A stretch of DNA of 39,714 nucleotides from Nocardia alni (GCF_019038435.1 NZ_JAGPOX010000093.1:1-39714), one strand, 5' to 3'. Counted from the first letter of the stretch, positions 8,028-15,897 are shown. Translations and numbers: made by a program. Notes: a model not told the origin generated them from the letters alone.

Positions 8028-8491
8028 TGGGTACCGAATGGCGTAAGAACCTCGAGGAACTCGGACTCGAACTACCCCCGGTGGCCGCGCCGGCCGGGGC
8101 ATACATTCCCGCGCTGCGCAGCGGATGGCTGGTGTACACCTCGGGTCAGCTGCCCTTCGTGAACGGCGAGATGTCGGCGGTCGGCAAGGTCGGCGCCGAG
8201 GTGAGCCTGGAGCAGGCCAAGGAGGCGGCCAAGTTCTGCGCGCTCAACGCGCTCGCCGCGGTGCACGACGTGGTCGGGCTCGAGTCGGTGGTGCGGATCG
8301 TGAAGGTGGTCGGATTCGTTGCCTCCGCACCCGGGTTCAACGATCAGCCGCTGGTGATCAACGGCGCCTCGGAACTTCTCGGCCAGGTGTTCGGCGATGC
8401 CGGGACGCACGCCCGTTCCGCGGTCGGTGTGTTCGAACTGCCGAAGAACACGCCCGTCGAGGTGGAGATCATCGCCGAAATCGCGAACTAG
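8027..8491 (+). CDS. RidA/YjgF/Rid family protein
   Basis: A 154-aa Rid-family protein (Rv3678c type). It has the trimeric Rid fold features YTSGQLPF, the central AAKFCALNALAAV helix and the C-terminal THARSAVGVFELPKNTPVEVE block. In RidA the Arg of the HxRxxV region (here HARSAV) holds the carboxylate of the 2-aminoacrylate substrate, so enamine/imine deaminase activity is possible, though this subfamily is longer than RidA (about 128 aa) and may act on something else. Coupled to the DUF4177 gene by a one-base overlap and followed 53 bp later by the metallo-hydrolase gene. Confidence 0.88.
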   Translation: MGTEWRKNLEELGLELPPVAAPAGAYIPALRSGWLVYTSGQLPFVNGEMSAVGKVGAEVSLEQAKEAAKFCALNALAAVHDVVGLESVVRIVKVVGFVASAPGFNDQPLVINGASELLGQVFGDAGTHARSAVGVFELPKNTPVEVEIIAEIAN

Positions 8492-8544
8492 CTCACCCGC
8501 GCTCGAACTGGCAAGGCGCGGTATCCGATTGGTAGGACGGACAT

Positions 8545-9330
8545 ATGACGCTCACACATCCCGCGTACGGGCGATTGCGGCCGGTCACGTCCACCGCATC
8601 GGTACTGCTGGCGAACAACCCGAGCCAGATGACCCTGCAGGGCACCAATACCTGGATCCTGCGAGCCCCGGGCCGGTCCGACTGTGTCGTGGTCGACCCG
8701 GGGCCCGAGGACCATGAGCACAGCGCGGCGATCGCACGGGAGACCGGGGGCGATATCGCGCTCACCCTGATCACCCACCACCACCAGGATCACACCGGCG
8801 GCATCGAGCGGCTGACCGAGCTGACCGGAACCCCGGTGCGCGCGATGCAGCGCGAGTTCCTGCGGGATTCGGACACCCCGCTGGCCGACGACGAGGTGAT
8901 CGAGGCGGCGGGACTGCGCATCGCGGTGCTGGCCACACCCGGGCACACGCGGGATTCGGTGAGTTTCCTGCTCGACGACGCCGTCGTCACCGGTGACACC
9001 GTGCTCGGCAGCGGCACCACCGTGCTCGAATCGCGCGACGGCGCGCTCGGGGATTACCTCGCCTCGATGGACCGACTGCTCGCAGCGGCCTCGGGACGGG
9101 CCCTACTGCCCGCGCACGGGCCCGATCACGCCGCGGCGGAACCCGTCATCCGGTATTACATCCAGCACCGTCAGGAGCGCCTGGAGCAGGTGCGCGAGGC
9201 GCTGCGGGAGCTGGGCGCGGACGCCGAACCCCTGGAGATCGTCGCCCGGGTGTACGCCGACGTGGACAAGAGCCTGTGGCCCGCCGCGCGCAGTTCGGTC
9301 GAGGCGCAACTGGCCTACCTGCGCAGCTGA
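8545..9330 (+). CDS. Metallo-beta-lactamase-fold hydrolase with winged-helix tail (LACTB2-like)
   Basis: A 261-aa MBL-fold enzyme (Rv3677c type). The zinc motif THHHQDHTGG (HxHxDH) is intact, followed by the downstream ligands in TPGHTRDS and VTGDTVLG and the AHGPDH histidine. Residues after about 215 (LEIVARVYADVDKSLWPAARSSVEAQLAYL) form the BLACT winged-helix tail found in LACTB2-like proteins, some of which are endoribonucleases. The activity here is untested: ribonuclease or thioester hydrolase are both possible. ATG at 8545 is preceded by a purine-rich TAGGACGG stretch. Convergent with crp. Confidence 0.88.
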   Translation: MTLTHPAYGRLRPVTSTASVLLANNPSQMTLQGTNTWILRAPGRSDCVVVDPGPEDHEHSAAIARETGGDIALTLITHHHQDHTGGIERLTELTGTPVRAMQREFLRDSDTPLADDEVIEAAGLRIAVLATPGHTRDSVSFLLDDAVVTGDTVLGSGTTVLESRDGALGDYLASMDRLLAAASGRALLPAHGPDHAAAEPVIRYYIQHRQERLEQVREALRELGADAEPLEIVARVYADVDKSLWPAARSSVEAQLAYLRS

Positions 9331-9340
9331 GTTCTGCCAT

Positions 9341-9366
9341 CATCCCGGCCACCACATGCCGGGATG
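9341..9366 (+). terminator. Hairpin after the MBL gene, repeat-family member
   Basis: Arms CATCCCGGC and GCCGGGATG (9 bp) with loop CACCACAT. There is no T-tract. The loop and arms closely resemble the hairpin at 14321-14345, so this may be a dispersed repeat that also acts as a terminator. Confidence 0.6.
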
Positions 9367-9395
9367 AACATAGGGGTACCGCCGCGCCGAGTCGG

Positions 9396-9419
9396 CCGCT
9401 GACGCAGCTGCGTCAGCGG
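9396..9419. repeat. 24-bp perfect palindrome over the crp stop codon
   Basis: The sequence CCGCTGACGCAGCTGCGTCAGCGG is self-complementary in halves (arms CCGCTGACGC, centre AGCT). It covers the crp stop (9415-9413) and the space between convergent genes. Terminator function is likely; a protein-binding site cannot be excluded. Confidence 0.7.
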
Positions 9420-10087
9420 GCGCGTCGGGCCAACCGCTCCGAGTCGGAGATCAGCACACTCTTACCCTCGAGTCGCAGCCAGCCGCGGTGCGCGAAGTCG
9501 GCCAGGGCCTTGTTCACGGTCTCGCGGGAGGCGCCGACCAGCTGGGCGATCTCCTCCTGGGTGAGGTCGTGGGTGACGCGCAGCGCACCCGCCTCCTGGG
9601 TACCGAACCGCTGAGCCAGGGTCAGCAGCGCCTTGGCCACGCGGCCGGGCACATCGGTGAAGATCAGGTCGGCGAGGTTGTTGTTGGTGCGGCGCAGGCG
9701 GCGTGCGAGCACGCGCAGCAGCTGCTCGGCGATCTCCGGACGCTGGTCGATCCACGACTTGAGCGCGTCGCGATCCATGGTGACCGCGCGGACCTCGGTC
9801 ACGGTGGTGGCCGTCGAGGTGCGGGGACCGGGATCGAAGATCGACAGCTCACCGAACATATCCGACGGTCCCATGATGGTCAGCAGATTCTCCCGCCCGT
9901 CTGGGGAGCGACGGCCGATCTTCACCTTGCCGGAGGTGATGATGAACAGCCGGTCGCCCGGCTCGCCCTCGTTGAAAATGACATGTCCGCGAGGGAAATC
10001 AACAGGCTGTAGCTGCTTGGCGAGAGCTGCCACCGCGGTGGGCTCGACGCCTTGGAAGATGCCTGCTCTGGCGAGGGCCTCGTCCAC
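9413..10087 (-). CDS. crp: cAMP receptor protein family regulator CRP
   Basis: A 224-aa transcription factor, the same length as M. tuberculosis CRP (Rv3676) and nearly identical in sequence. The cAMP pocket reads FGELSIFDPGPRTSTATT (G79, E80, R89, S91), the dimerisation helix is LRVLARRLRRTNNNLADLIF, and the helix-turn-helix (about 174-196) is LTQEEIAQLVGASRETVNKA. Start is GTG at 10087 with AAGGAG just upstream. The frame runs on to 10222, but the extra residues look non-coding. It probably controls many genes, including its own; candidate sites in this window are at 10263 and 24956. The stop codon lies within a 24-bp palindrome. Confidence 0.96.
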   Translation of the reverse strand: MDEALARAGIFQGVEPTAVAALAKQLQPVDFPRGHVIFNEGEPGDRLFIITSGKVKIGRRSPDGRENLLTIMGPSDMFGELSIFDPGPRTSTATTVTEVRAVTMDRDALKSWIDQRPEIAEQLLRVLARRLRRTNNNLADLIFTDVPGRVAKALLTLAQRFGTQEAGALRVTHDLTQEEIAQLVGASRETVNKALADFAHRGWLRLEGKSVLISDSERLARRAR

Positions 10088-10262
10088 GAATATGCTCCTT
10101 ATGGGATTGACGGTGTACTGGCAGGCGCCAGCGGTCCTACGTGATGACGACGCCAAGCTGCCGCCAGTCGGCCCCGATGTTGCTGTCGCCGCGCTGGGCG
10201 AACCTTGGACAAACAGCAGCACTCGGTGCGACAGTGCAGTCTACTTTGCATTCGGGCAGCGT

Positions 10263-10278
10263 AGTGACCGACACCACG
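10263..10278. promoter_or_regulatory. Weak CRP-like site upstream of crp
   Basis: AGTGACCGACACCACG matches TGTGA-N6-TCACA at seven of ten positions, keeping GTG-N8-CAC. It lies about 180 bp upstream of crp. Autoregulation is possible, but the match is modest. Confidence 0.22.
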
Positions 10279-10367
10279 TATCGTGCGGTTGGTGAAACGA
10301 CCGTGATGCCCGAAAGGTTCCCGCGGCACTACTAGCGGGTATTCGCCGTGACGCTATCAGCCCGGCG

Positions 10368-10610
10368 TCAGCTGGCCTGCGCGACGTCCATTTCATCGCC
10401 GCGGGCGCGGTGCGGGCTCATCCGGGGCGCCGCCGCCGGGAGGCCGAGCTTGGCCAGTTCGTTCACTTCGGCGTTGCTGGCGCGGTCCAGGTATTGCTGC
10501 ACCTCTTCTTCCGGTTCGAGCAGTTTGCGAAGCCGATTTTCCACGCGCTCCATGAGCAACGCGAACAGCATCAGCACCACCGGGAAAAGCACCACAGCGA
10601 GTCCTTGCAT
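10368..10610 (-). CDS. Small membrane protein (Rv3675-position)
   Basis: An 80-aa protein that starts directly with a hydrophobic helix (MQGLAVVLFPVVLMLFALLM, residues 1-20) followed by a charged cytoplasmic tail (RVENRLRKLLEPEEEVQQYLDRAS) that may form an amphipathic helix or short coiled coil. It sits between crp and nth, where mycobacteria have the membrane protein Rv3675, so I consider it a real gene of unknown function. The start is uncertain: an in-frame GTG at 10649 adds 13 Cys/Leu-rich residues, and neither start has a clear ribosome binding site. Transcribed away from nth. Confidence 0.65.
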   Translation of the reverse strand: MQGLAVVLFPVVLMLFALLMERVENRLRKLLEPEEEVQQYLDRASNAEVNELAKLGLPAAAPRMSPHRARGDEMDVAQAS

Positions 10611-10721
10611 ATCGAGGAGTAAACACGGACAAGGTCTCAGATGGAACACGGGGAGTCGATATTCCTGAGTCGATTACGGGTCGCGGATGATCGCCGCCGG
10701 GCTGTTGTCGGTGGGGTTCCG

Positions 10722-10727
10722 TATGGT
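10722..10727 (+). promoter_or_regulatory. -10 box, leaderless promoter of nth
   Basis: TATGGT followed by GGACGC and GTG at 10734. This spacing supports the GTG as the true start and a leaderless message. Confidence 0.5.
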
Positions 10728-10733
10728 GGACGC

Positions 10734-11543
10734 GTGCGAAAATCCAGACCCAGCACCGTGAACGGGCAGGAACCGGCCGTTGCCGAACCGGCCAAGGGCT
10801 CGTCCCGGGCGGCCAAGTTCGCCGCCGAGACCAGGCTCGGCCTGGTTCGTCGCGCCCGCCGGATGAACCGCACGCTGACTCTGGCCTTCCCGGATGCGCA
10901 CTGCGAGCTGGACTTCACCACTCCGCTGGAATTGGCGGTGGCCACGATCCTGTCCGCCCAGTGCACCGACGTGCGTGTGAATATGACCACCCCGGCGCTG
11001 TTCGCCCGATACCGCGATGCCCGGGCCTATGCCGAGGCCGACCGCGTCGAGCTCGAGGAGTACATCCGCCCGACCGGCTTCTACCGCAACAAGACCAGCT
11101 CCCTGATCGGTCTCGGGCAGGCTCTGCTGGAGCGGTACGACGGCGAATTGCCCGGCACCCTGGAGGAATTGGTCACGCTGCCGGGCATCGGCCGCAAGAC
11201 CGCCAACGTCATCCTCGGCAACGCCTTCGATGTGCCGGGGATCACGGTCGACACCCACTTCGGTCGCCTGGTGCGGCGCTGGGGCTGGACGACCGAGGAG
11301 GATCCGGTCAAGGTCGAGCACGCGATCGGTGAGCTGATCGAGCGCAAGGACTGGACGATGCTCTCGCACCGGGTGATCTTCCACGGTCGTCGCGTGTGCC
11401 ACGCCCGCAAACCCGCCTGCGGCGTCTGCCTGCTGGCCAAGGACTGTCCGTCGTTCGGGGCCGGTCCCACCGATCCGGCCACCGCTGCCGCGCTGGTCAA
11501 GGGGCCCGAGGCGGAGCATCTGCTCGAACTGGCGGGCCGGTGA
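10734..11543 (+). CDS. nth: Endonuclease III (DNA glycosylase/AP lyase)
   Basis: A 269-aa bifunctional DNA glycosylase that removes oxidised pyrimidines and cuts the resulting abasic site in base excision repair. The helix-hairpin-helix LPGIGRKTANVILGNAF carries the catalytic lysine (K155), and TVDTHFGR the catalytic aspartate (D173). The [4Fe-4S] ligands C222, C229, C232 and C238 have the classic C-X6-C-X2-C-X5-C spacing. The core matches Rv3674c; the first 30 residues are an extra basic, Pro/Ala-rich extension. GTG 10734 was chosen because of the TATGGT box six bases before it; the frame is open back to ATG 10641, which would run through the promoter. The last four bases overlap the next gene (GTGA). 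Confidence 0.95.
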   Translation: MRKSRPSTVNGQEPAVAEPAKGSSRAAKFAAETRLGLVRRARRMNRTLTLAFPDAHCELDFTTPLELAVATILSAQCTDVRVNMTTPALFARYRDARAYAEADRVELEEYIRPTGFYRNKTSSLIGLGQALLERYDGELPGTLEELVTLPGIGRKTANVILGNAFDVPGITVDTHFGRLVRRWGWTTEEDPVKVEHAIGELIERKDWTMLSHRVIFHGRRVCHARKPACGVCLLAKDCPSFGAGPTDPATAAALVKGPEAEHLLELAGR

Positions 11544-12178
11544 GGTCGATCCCCGCGGCCTGGCGGTGGACGTTTGTCGGCCTGATCGCGGTGGTAGCGC
11601 TCGCGGTCGCGGTGTGGCCGCGCACCTCGCACGAGAGCCGTTCCGGCGGTTCGGTGGTGGCGCAGCAGCCGGACTCCGTGGTGAGCCCGCGGCAGCGCGC
11701 GGCCGCCGCACTGGCGGACTGCCCGAGACCGGCCCCGGGCGCACTCGCGCGCGGGCCGCTGGCCGGGATCACACTCGACTGCCTGGCCGACGGCCGTCCG
11801 GTGGATCTGGCCGCAGCCCTGGCCGGTAGGCCCGCGCTGATCAACCTGTGGGCATACTGGTGCCAGCCGTGCGCGCATGAATTGCCCGCCCTGCAGCAGT
11901 ACGCCGACCGGGCCGGCCCGGCGCTGACCGTGCTCACTGTGCACAGTGACCCGGCCGAGGCGAAGGCCCTGGCCCGCCTCCAGGATCTCGACGTGCATCT
12001 GCCGGGTGTGCAGGACGGCGCGTCACGGGTGCACGCCGTGGTGGGCGCACCCGCGGTGTTGCCCGTCTCGGTGCTGGTGCGCGCCGACGGTTCCATCGCC
12101 CAGCTGGTGGTGCGACCGTTCGACAGCGTGGGGGATATCGCCCAAACAGTCGCGGACGAACTGGGTGTACGGGTATGA
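11540..12178 (+). CDS. Membrane-anchored thioredoxin-like protein (TlpA/ResA type)
   Basis: A 212-aa protein (Rv3673c type) with an N-terminal membrane anchor (about residues 11-26, FVGLIAVVALAVAVW) and an extracytoplasmic thioredoxin fold. The active site is WCQPC (C108, C111), preceded by INLWAYW. Two extra cysteines (C61, C81) could form a structural disulfide. The cis-proline loop is probably VLPVSVLV. It should reduce or exchange disulfides in exported proteins. The GTG start overlaps the nth stop by four bases, so translation is coupled; the odd pairing of DNA repair and envelope redox genes is conserved in mycobacteria. Confidence 0.9.
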   Translation: MRSIPAAWRWTFVGLIAVVALAVAVWPRTSHESRSGGSVVAQQPDSVVSPRQRAAAALADCPRPAPGALARGPLAGITLDCLADGRPVDLAAALAGRPALINLWAYWCQPCAHELPALQQYADRAGPALTVLTVHSDPAEAKALARLQDLDVHLPGVQDGASRVHAVVGAPAVLPVSVLVRADGSIAQLVVRPFDSVGDIAQTVADELGVRV

Positions 12179-12214
12179 CTGGTCGGGGTCGGCGACGACG
12201 CCGGAGGAGGAAGT

Positions 12215-13045
12215 GTGCACGACGGCACGAGCAGCGTGCATGAGGACGACAGCGTCGAATACGAGGGCGCGAGCGGTGCGCGTGACGGCCTGCACGACGG
12301 CGGGGATCTGGTCCGGACCGGGGCGGGCCTGGTGACCGAGGGCATCCCGCAATGGTTACGTGGCCTCGTCGACCATGAACCCGCCGACCCTACCGGTGTC
12401 AATCCGGTGTTGAACCGGACCGCGATGCGGCAGGTCGCCGCCTCGGGCGTGCGGTCTCGTAAGGCAGCGGTGCTCGTGTTGTTCAGTGGTTCGGCCGAAT
12501 CCGAGCCCGGCGCGGCGGGCGGACTGCCGGCCGATGCCGACGTCCTGTTGACCCAGCGTGCGACCACCCTGCGCCAGCATCGCGGACAGGTCGCCTTCCC
12601 CGGCGGCGGTGTGGAACCCGGCGACGACGGCCCGATCGACACCGCGTTGCGCGAGGCATGGGAGGAGACGGGTCTGGACCGCGCCGGCGTCGATCCGCTC
12701 GCGGTGCTGGCCCCGATTTTCGTGCCGGTGTCGGGATTCGACGTGACACCGGTGCTGGCGTACTGGCGTGTCCCCGGCGACGTGCGGGTGGTCAGCGAGG
12801 CCGAGGCCGCGCGCGTCGCACGGGTGCCGGTCGCGGATTTGATCAATCCGGCCAACCGGTTCGTGGTCAGGCACCCGCTGGGTTATAAAGGTCCGGCGTT
12901 CGCGGTCGACGGCATGCTCGTGTGGGGGTTCACGGCTGGGGTGCTGGCCGGTCTGCTGGCTGTTTCGGGATGGGAGCGGGAGTGGGATCCACGCGACGTG
13001 CGTGATCTGGAGTCCTCGCTCGCGGCAGTAGGGATGACGTTATGA
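12215..13045 (+). CDS. Nudix hydrolase, CoA pyrophosphohydrolase type
   Basis: A 276-aa Nudix protein (Rv3672c type). The CoA-specific motif LLTxR(S/A)x3Rx3Gx3FPGG is fully matched from residue 111 (LLTQRA ... LRQHRG ... AFPGG to 131) and runs into a Nudix box whose core is LREAWEETGL (145-154). This combination marks enzymes such as NudL/YeaB and Pcd1 that split CoA or its derivatives into phosphopantetheine and 3',5'-ADP. The first 40 residues are acidic and look disordered. Start GTG 12215 follows GGAGGAGG. The stop overlaps the marP start (ATGA), so the hydrolase and protease are translationally coupled. Confidence 0.93.
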   Translation: MHDGTSSVHEDDSVEYEGASGARDGLHDGGDLVRTGAGLVTEGIPQWLRGLVDHEPADPTGVNPVLNRTAMRQVAASGVRSRKAAVLVLFSGSAESEPGAAGGLPADADVLLTQRATTLRQHRGQVAFPGGGVEPGDDGPIDTALREAWEETGLDRAGVDPLAVLAPIFVPVSGFDVTPVLAYWRVPGDVRVVSEAEAARVARVPVADLINPANRFVVRHPLGYKGPAFAVDGMLVWGFTAGVLAGLLAVSGWEREWDPRDVRDLESSLAAVGMTL

Positions 13046-14235
13046 GCTCGTCGGCCTGGCTCGACATCGCGGTTGTGATCATCGCGCTGCTGACCGCCTC
13101 CTCCGGGTGGCGGCAGGGCGCGGTCGCGTCGGCGCTGTCCTTCCTGGGCGTGATCCTGGGCGCGGTGGCCGGCATCCTGATCGCGCCGCACATCCTGATC
13201 CACATCAGCGAGGGCCGTAAACGGGTCCTGGTCGGCGTGGTGCTGATCGTGGCGCTGGTGATCGTCGGCGAGGTCGCGGGCATGGTGCTCGGCCGTGCCG
13301 CGCGCAGCGGGATGCGCAATCCGTTCGTCCGCAGCGTGGACAGCGTGGTCGGCGCGGGTCTGCAGGTGGTGGCCGTGCTGGCCACCGCGTGGCTGCTGGC
13401 GCTGCCGCTGGCCTCGTCCTCTCAACCGGCGATCGCGAACGCGGTGAACGGTTCCCGGGTGCTCTCGGGCGTCAACCAGGTCGCGCCCAACTGGCTGCGC
13501 CGGGTGCCCAACGAATTCTCCAAACTGCTCAACACCTCCGGGCTGCCGGACGTGATCGGCCCGTTCAGCCGTGCACCCATCGCCGCGGTCGCGCCGCCGG
13601 ACCCGAGCGTCCTGAACAGTCCGGTCGCCCTGAACCTGCAGCACAGCGTGCTGCGCATCCACGGCGTCGCCCCGAGCTGCCAACGCATGCTGGAGGGTTC
13701 GGGCTTCGTCGTCGCCCCCGACCGCATCATGACCAACGCCCACGTCGTCGCCGGAACCAACGCCCTACAGGTCGATACCTCTAAGGGTCCCTTGGACGCC
13801 ACAGTGGTGCTGTTCGATCCATCGAAGGACGTCGCGGTCCTTGCGGTACCGGGCCTGCAAGCCCCGGTGATCCCGCTGGCCCCTGCCGCCGCCACATCGG
13901 GTGAGAGCTCGATCGTGCTGGGTTATCCGGGCGGTGGAAATTACACCGCCAGCGCGGCGCGCGTACGTGAGACCTTGGACCTGACCGGGCCGAATATTTA
14001 CAAGAGCGCCACCGTCGAGCGTGAGGTGTACACCGTGCGCGGACAGGTACGGGCGGGCAATTCCGGTGGGCCCCTGGTGGATACCAAGGGCGAGGTGCTC
14101 GGCGTGGTCTTCGGCGCCGCCGTCACGGACGACGACACCGGTTACGTGCTCACGCTGAAGGAGGTCCAATCGGACCTGAACGTGGCGGAGAGTTCCACCA
14201 ACGCCGTCCCGACCGGGGAGTGCGTACTGAGCTGA
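13042..14235 (+). CDS. marP: Membrane serine protease MarP (acid resistance)
   Basis: A 397-aa protein: four membrane helices of the CvpA type (about residues 6-20, 28-50, 60-83, 103-124), then a trypsin-like domain outside the membrane. The catalytic triad is H234 (TNAHVV), D263 (SKDVAVL) and S341 (GNSGGP). C213 and C394 correspond to the regulatory disulfide of M. tuberculosis MarP (Rv3671c), which activates the protease in oxidising conditions. In mycobacteria MarP is needed to keep internal pH and survive acid, in part by processing the hydrolase RipA. It is the last gene of the nth-tlpA-nudix-marP series. Confidence 0.96.
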   Translation: MSSSAWLDIAVVIIALLTASSGWRQGAVASALSFLGVILGAVAGILIAPHILIHISEGRKRVLVGVVLIVALVIVGEVAGMVLGRAARSGMRNPFVRSVDSVVGAGLQVVAVLATAWLLALPLASSSQPAIANAVNGSRVLSGVNQVAPNWLRRVPNEFSKLLNTSGLPDVIGPFSRAPIAAVAPPDPSVLNSPVALNLQHSVLRIHGVAPSCQRMLEGSGFVVAPDRIMTNAHVVAGTNALQVDTSKGPLDATVVLFDPSKDVAVLAVPGLQAPVIPLAPAAATSGESSIVLGYPGGGNYTASAARVRETLDLTGPNIYKSATVEREVYTVRGQVRAGNSGGPLVDTKGEVLGVVFGAAVTDDDTGYVLTLKEVQSDLNVAESSTNAVPTGECVLS

Positions 14236-14254
14236 TACCACCGTCTTCTATCTC

Positions 14255-14345
14255 CGTCATCCCGGCGCCTACTCGGTCGTCACGGCGTGCATGTCGCCGG
14301 GATCCACGGTGACGTAATGAATTCCGGCCACCAACGTGCCGGAAT
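14255..14345. repeat. Composite inverted-repeat hairpins after marP
   Basis: Two stems lie in tandem: ATCCCGGCG (14259-14267) with CGCCGGGAT (14295-14303), and ATTCCGGC (14321-14328) with GCCGGAAT (14338-14345) around loop CACCAACGT. The outer ends (CGTCATCCCGGC and GCCGGAATGACG) can also pair with one mismatch, so the block may fold in two ways. It lies between convergent genes and probably terminates both. The second stem resembles 9341-9366. Confidence 0.7.
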
Positions 14346-14380
14346 GACGGCGTCGATGCCGGGCGGGGGAAGCGGGCTGA

Positions 14381-15322
14381 TCAGCCGAGCAGCTTGGCGA
14401 GTTCCGCGGTGACAGCCTGTGGATTTTCCTGGTGTGCGAAATGGCCGGCGGCCGGAATCATCACCAGGCGGCGGTCCGGGGCGAGGTCGTGGCCGCGGCG
14501 GACGGTGCTTGCCAGGATGTAGTCGTCGGATTCGCCGCGGAGGGACAGCACCGGGATGCGGATCGGTTCGCGCATCGTCGACATGAATCGGCGTCCGTCG
14601 GGTCGCCACTGGCTACGGAAGGCCCAGCGCTGGTATTCCAGTGCGCAGTGTGCGGTGCCCGGGATGCGGATGGCCGCGCGCATGCGGCGCGCGGTGTCGT
14701 CGGCCTCGGTCGAGGTCGCCCAGGTCGTTCCGGCGCGCTGGCGCAGCAGTCGCTCGATCTCGAAGCCGTCGTGCTCGGTCAGCAGGCGTTCGCCGTAGCG
14801 CGGCGGCTGATAGCGCAGGAAGTTCGGCAGGAACTGCCGCCGTTGGCGGCGGTCACGCAGCACCGCCCGCTTGAGCGTGACCGGATGCGGGGAGCTGATC
14901 ACCGCGATCGAGCGCACCAGCCGCGGATGCAGGACCGCGGTCGCCCAGCACACCAGGCCGCCCTCGGCGTGGCCGACGAGCGTGGCCTCGGCGTGCCCCA
15001 GCGCGCGGATCAGTCCGGCGACGTCACCGGCCAGGGTCCAGCCGTCGTACCCGCGTGGCGGTTTGTCGGAATCCCCGTAGCCGCGCAGGTCGACCGCGAC
15101 CGCGCGAAAGCCCAGTGCGGCCAGCCCCGTCAGCTGATGCCGCCACGACCACCAGAAATCACCGAATCCGTGGAGCAGCAGCACCAGTGGGCGTCCGCCC
15201 TCACCACCGGGGCCGGCGCCCTCGGTGATATGGAAACGAATGCCGTTGGCATGCACGTCCTTATGGGTCCACGGTCCGTCGTAGCGCACGCTCGACGGAT
15301 CGGGACTCGGGTTCGAGGACAC
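14381..15322 (-). CDS. Alpha/beta hydrolase of EphE type, nucleophile replaced
   Basis: A 313-aa alpha/beta-hydrolase, orthologous in position to Rv3670 (annotated epoxide hydrolase EphE). Visible elements: the oxyanion loop LLHGFGDFWW (HGF at 51-53), DLRGYGDSDKPPRGYDGWTLAGD, the cap region, RGESDDYI (candidate acid) and AGHFAHQENP (candidate His). The nucleophile elbow, normally G-x-(S/D)-x-G, reads G117-H-A119-E-G, so the catalytic Ser/Asp is Ala with Glu next to it. Classical hydrolysis through a covalent intermediate is therefore doubtful. It starts at GTG 15322, 22 bp after the holin-like gene, but has its own TACGCT box. Confidence 0.85.
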   Translation of the reverse strand: MSSNPSPDPSSVRYDGPWTHKDVHANGIRFHITEGAGPGGEGGRPLVLLLHGFGDFWWSWRHQLTGLAALGFRAVAVDLRGYGDSDKPPRGYDGWTLAGDVAGLIRALGHAEATLVGHAEGGLVCWATAVLHPRLVRSIAVISSPHPVTLKRAVLRDRRQRRQFLPNFLRYQPPRYGERLLTEHDGFEIERLLRQRAGTTWATSTEADDTARRMRAAIRIPGTAHCALEYQRWAFRSQWRPDGRRFMSTMREPIRIPVLSLRGESDDYILASTVRRGHDLAPDRRLVMIPAAGHFAHQENPQAVTAELAKLLG

Positions 15323-15329
15323 GCCCAGA

Positions 15330-15335
15330 AGCGTA
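15330..15335 (-). promoter_or_regulatory. -10 box, leaderless promoter of the EphE-like gene
   Basis: TACGCT followed by TCTGGGC and the GTG start. It lies in the 22-bp gap after the holin-like gene, so the hydrolase could be transcribed on its own as well as by read-through. Confidence 0.4.
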
Positions 15336-15344
15336 ATGGCCGGG

Positions 15345-15842
15345 TTATCCGGCGCTGTCGGTGGAGTCCGCGGACTCGCCGTGTGATCCCCGCGTGGGCA
15401 ACACGGTCCGCGCGTCCTTCAGCGACGAGATGGTCTTGGCGGGCGCGCGCAGCTTGCGGACTTTCAGATATCCCAGCAGCGCGAACACTATGGTGGCCAC
15501 CAGCATCAGGCCGAATACCACCAGGAATGCCGCCCACCGGTCCAGCCACACATCGAGCAGTTCGGCCAGGAAGAAGAAAAAGAAGAAGGTGGAGAACAGC
15601 AGGATGGTCAGCGCGACGATGAAGTAGACGCTGCCCTGCAGACCCTTGCGGATCTCCCCGGTCACCTCGGCCTTGGCCAGCGCCACCTCGGCGCGGACCA
15701 GTGTCGACATCTGCTCGGTGGCGTCGCGGACCAGATCGCCGACGCTGGCGGTGCGGGTGGTATCGACCTCGGACAGCGGAATAGAGGTCACGGTACGGCC
15801 GCGATCGCCGCCCTGCCCGTTACCGCCCTGCGTGAAGCTCAA
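15345..15842 (-). CDS. Phage-holin-like (Holin-X, DUF1469 type) membrane protein
   Basis: A 165-aa protein (Rv3669 position). An amphipathic N-terminal region (SVGDLVRDATEQMSTLVRAEVALAKAEV) is followed by two membrane helices (about 75-97 and 103-125) and a basic, polar C-terminus. This is the pattern of actinobacterial Holin-X superfamily III proteins, which are chromosomal genes unrelated to lysis as far as is known. The first helix holds six consecutive phenylalanines. Start is TTG at 15842 preceded by GGGAGAAGGG. A TAGCCT box at 15897-15892 could be its -10. Confidence 0.83.
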   Translation of the reverse strand: MSFTQGGNGQGGDRGRTVTSIPLSEVDTTRTASVGDLVRDATEQMSTLVRAEVALAKAEVTGEIRKGLQGSVYFIVALTILLFSTFFFFFFLAELLDVWLDRWAAFLVVFGLMLVATIVFALLGYLKVRKLRAPAKTISSLKDARTVLPTRGSHGESADSTDSAG

Positions 15843-15891
15843 TGCTCGACCCTTCTCCCTGTCCGGTCTTTACTCGTCGGTTCCCATGAAG

Positions 15892-15897
15892 AGGCTA
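15892..15897 (-). promoter_or_regulatory. Candidate -10 box upstream of the holin-like gene
   Basis: TAGCCT on the minus strand, about 50 bases before the TTG start, leaving a leader that contains the ribosome binding site. No clear -35. Confidence 0.3.

Noticed and set aside
15590..15615. Poly-A/G tract, possibly a phase-variable homopolymer
   Set aside because: It encodes the six-Phe run in a membrane helix with mixed TTC/TTT codons; not a uniform repeat and the frame is intact.
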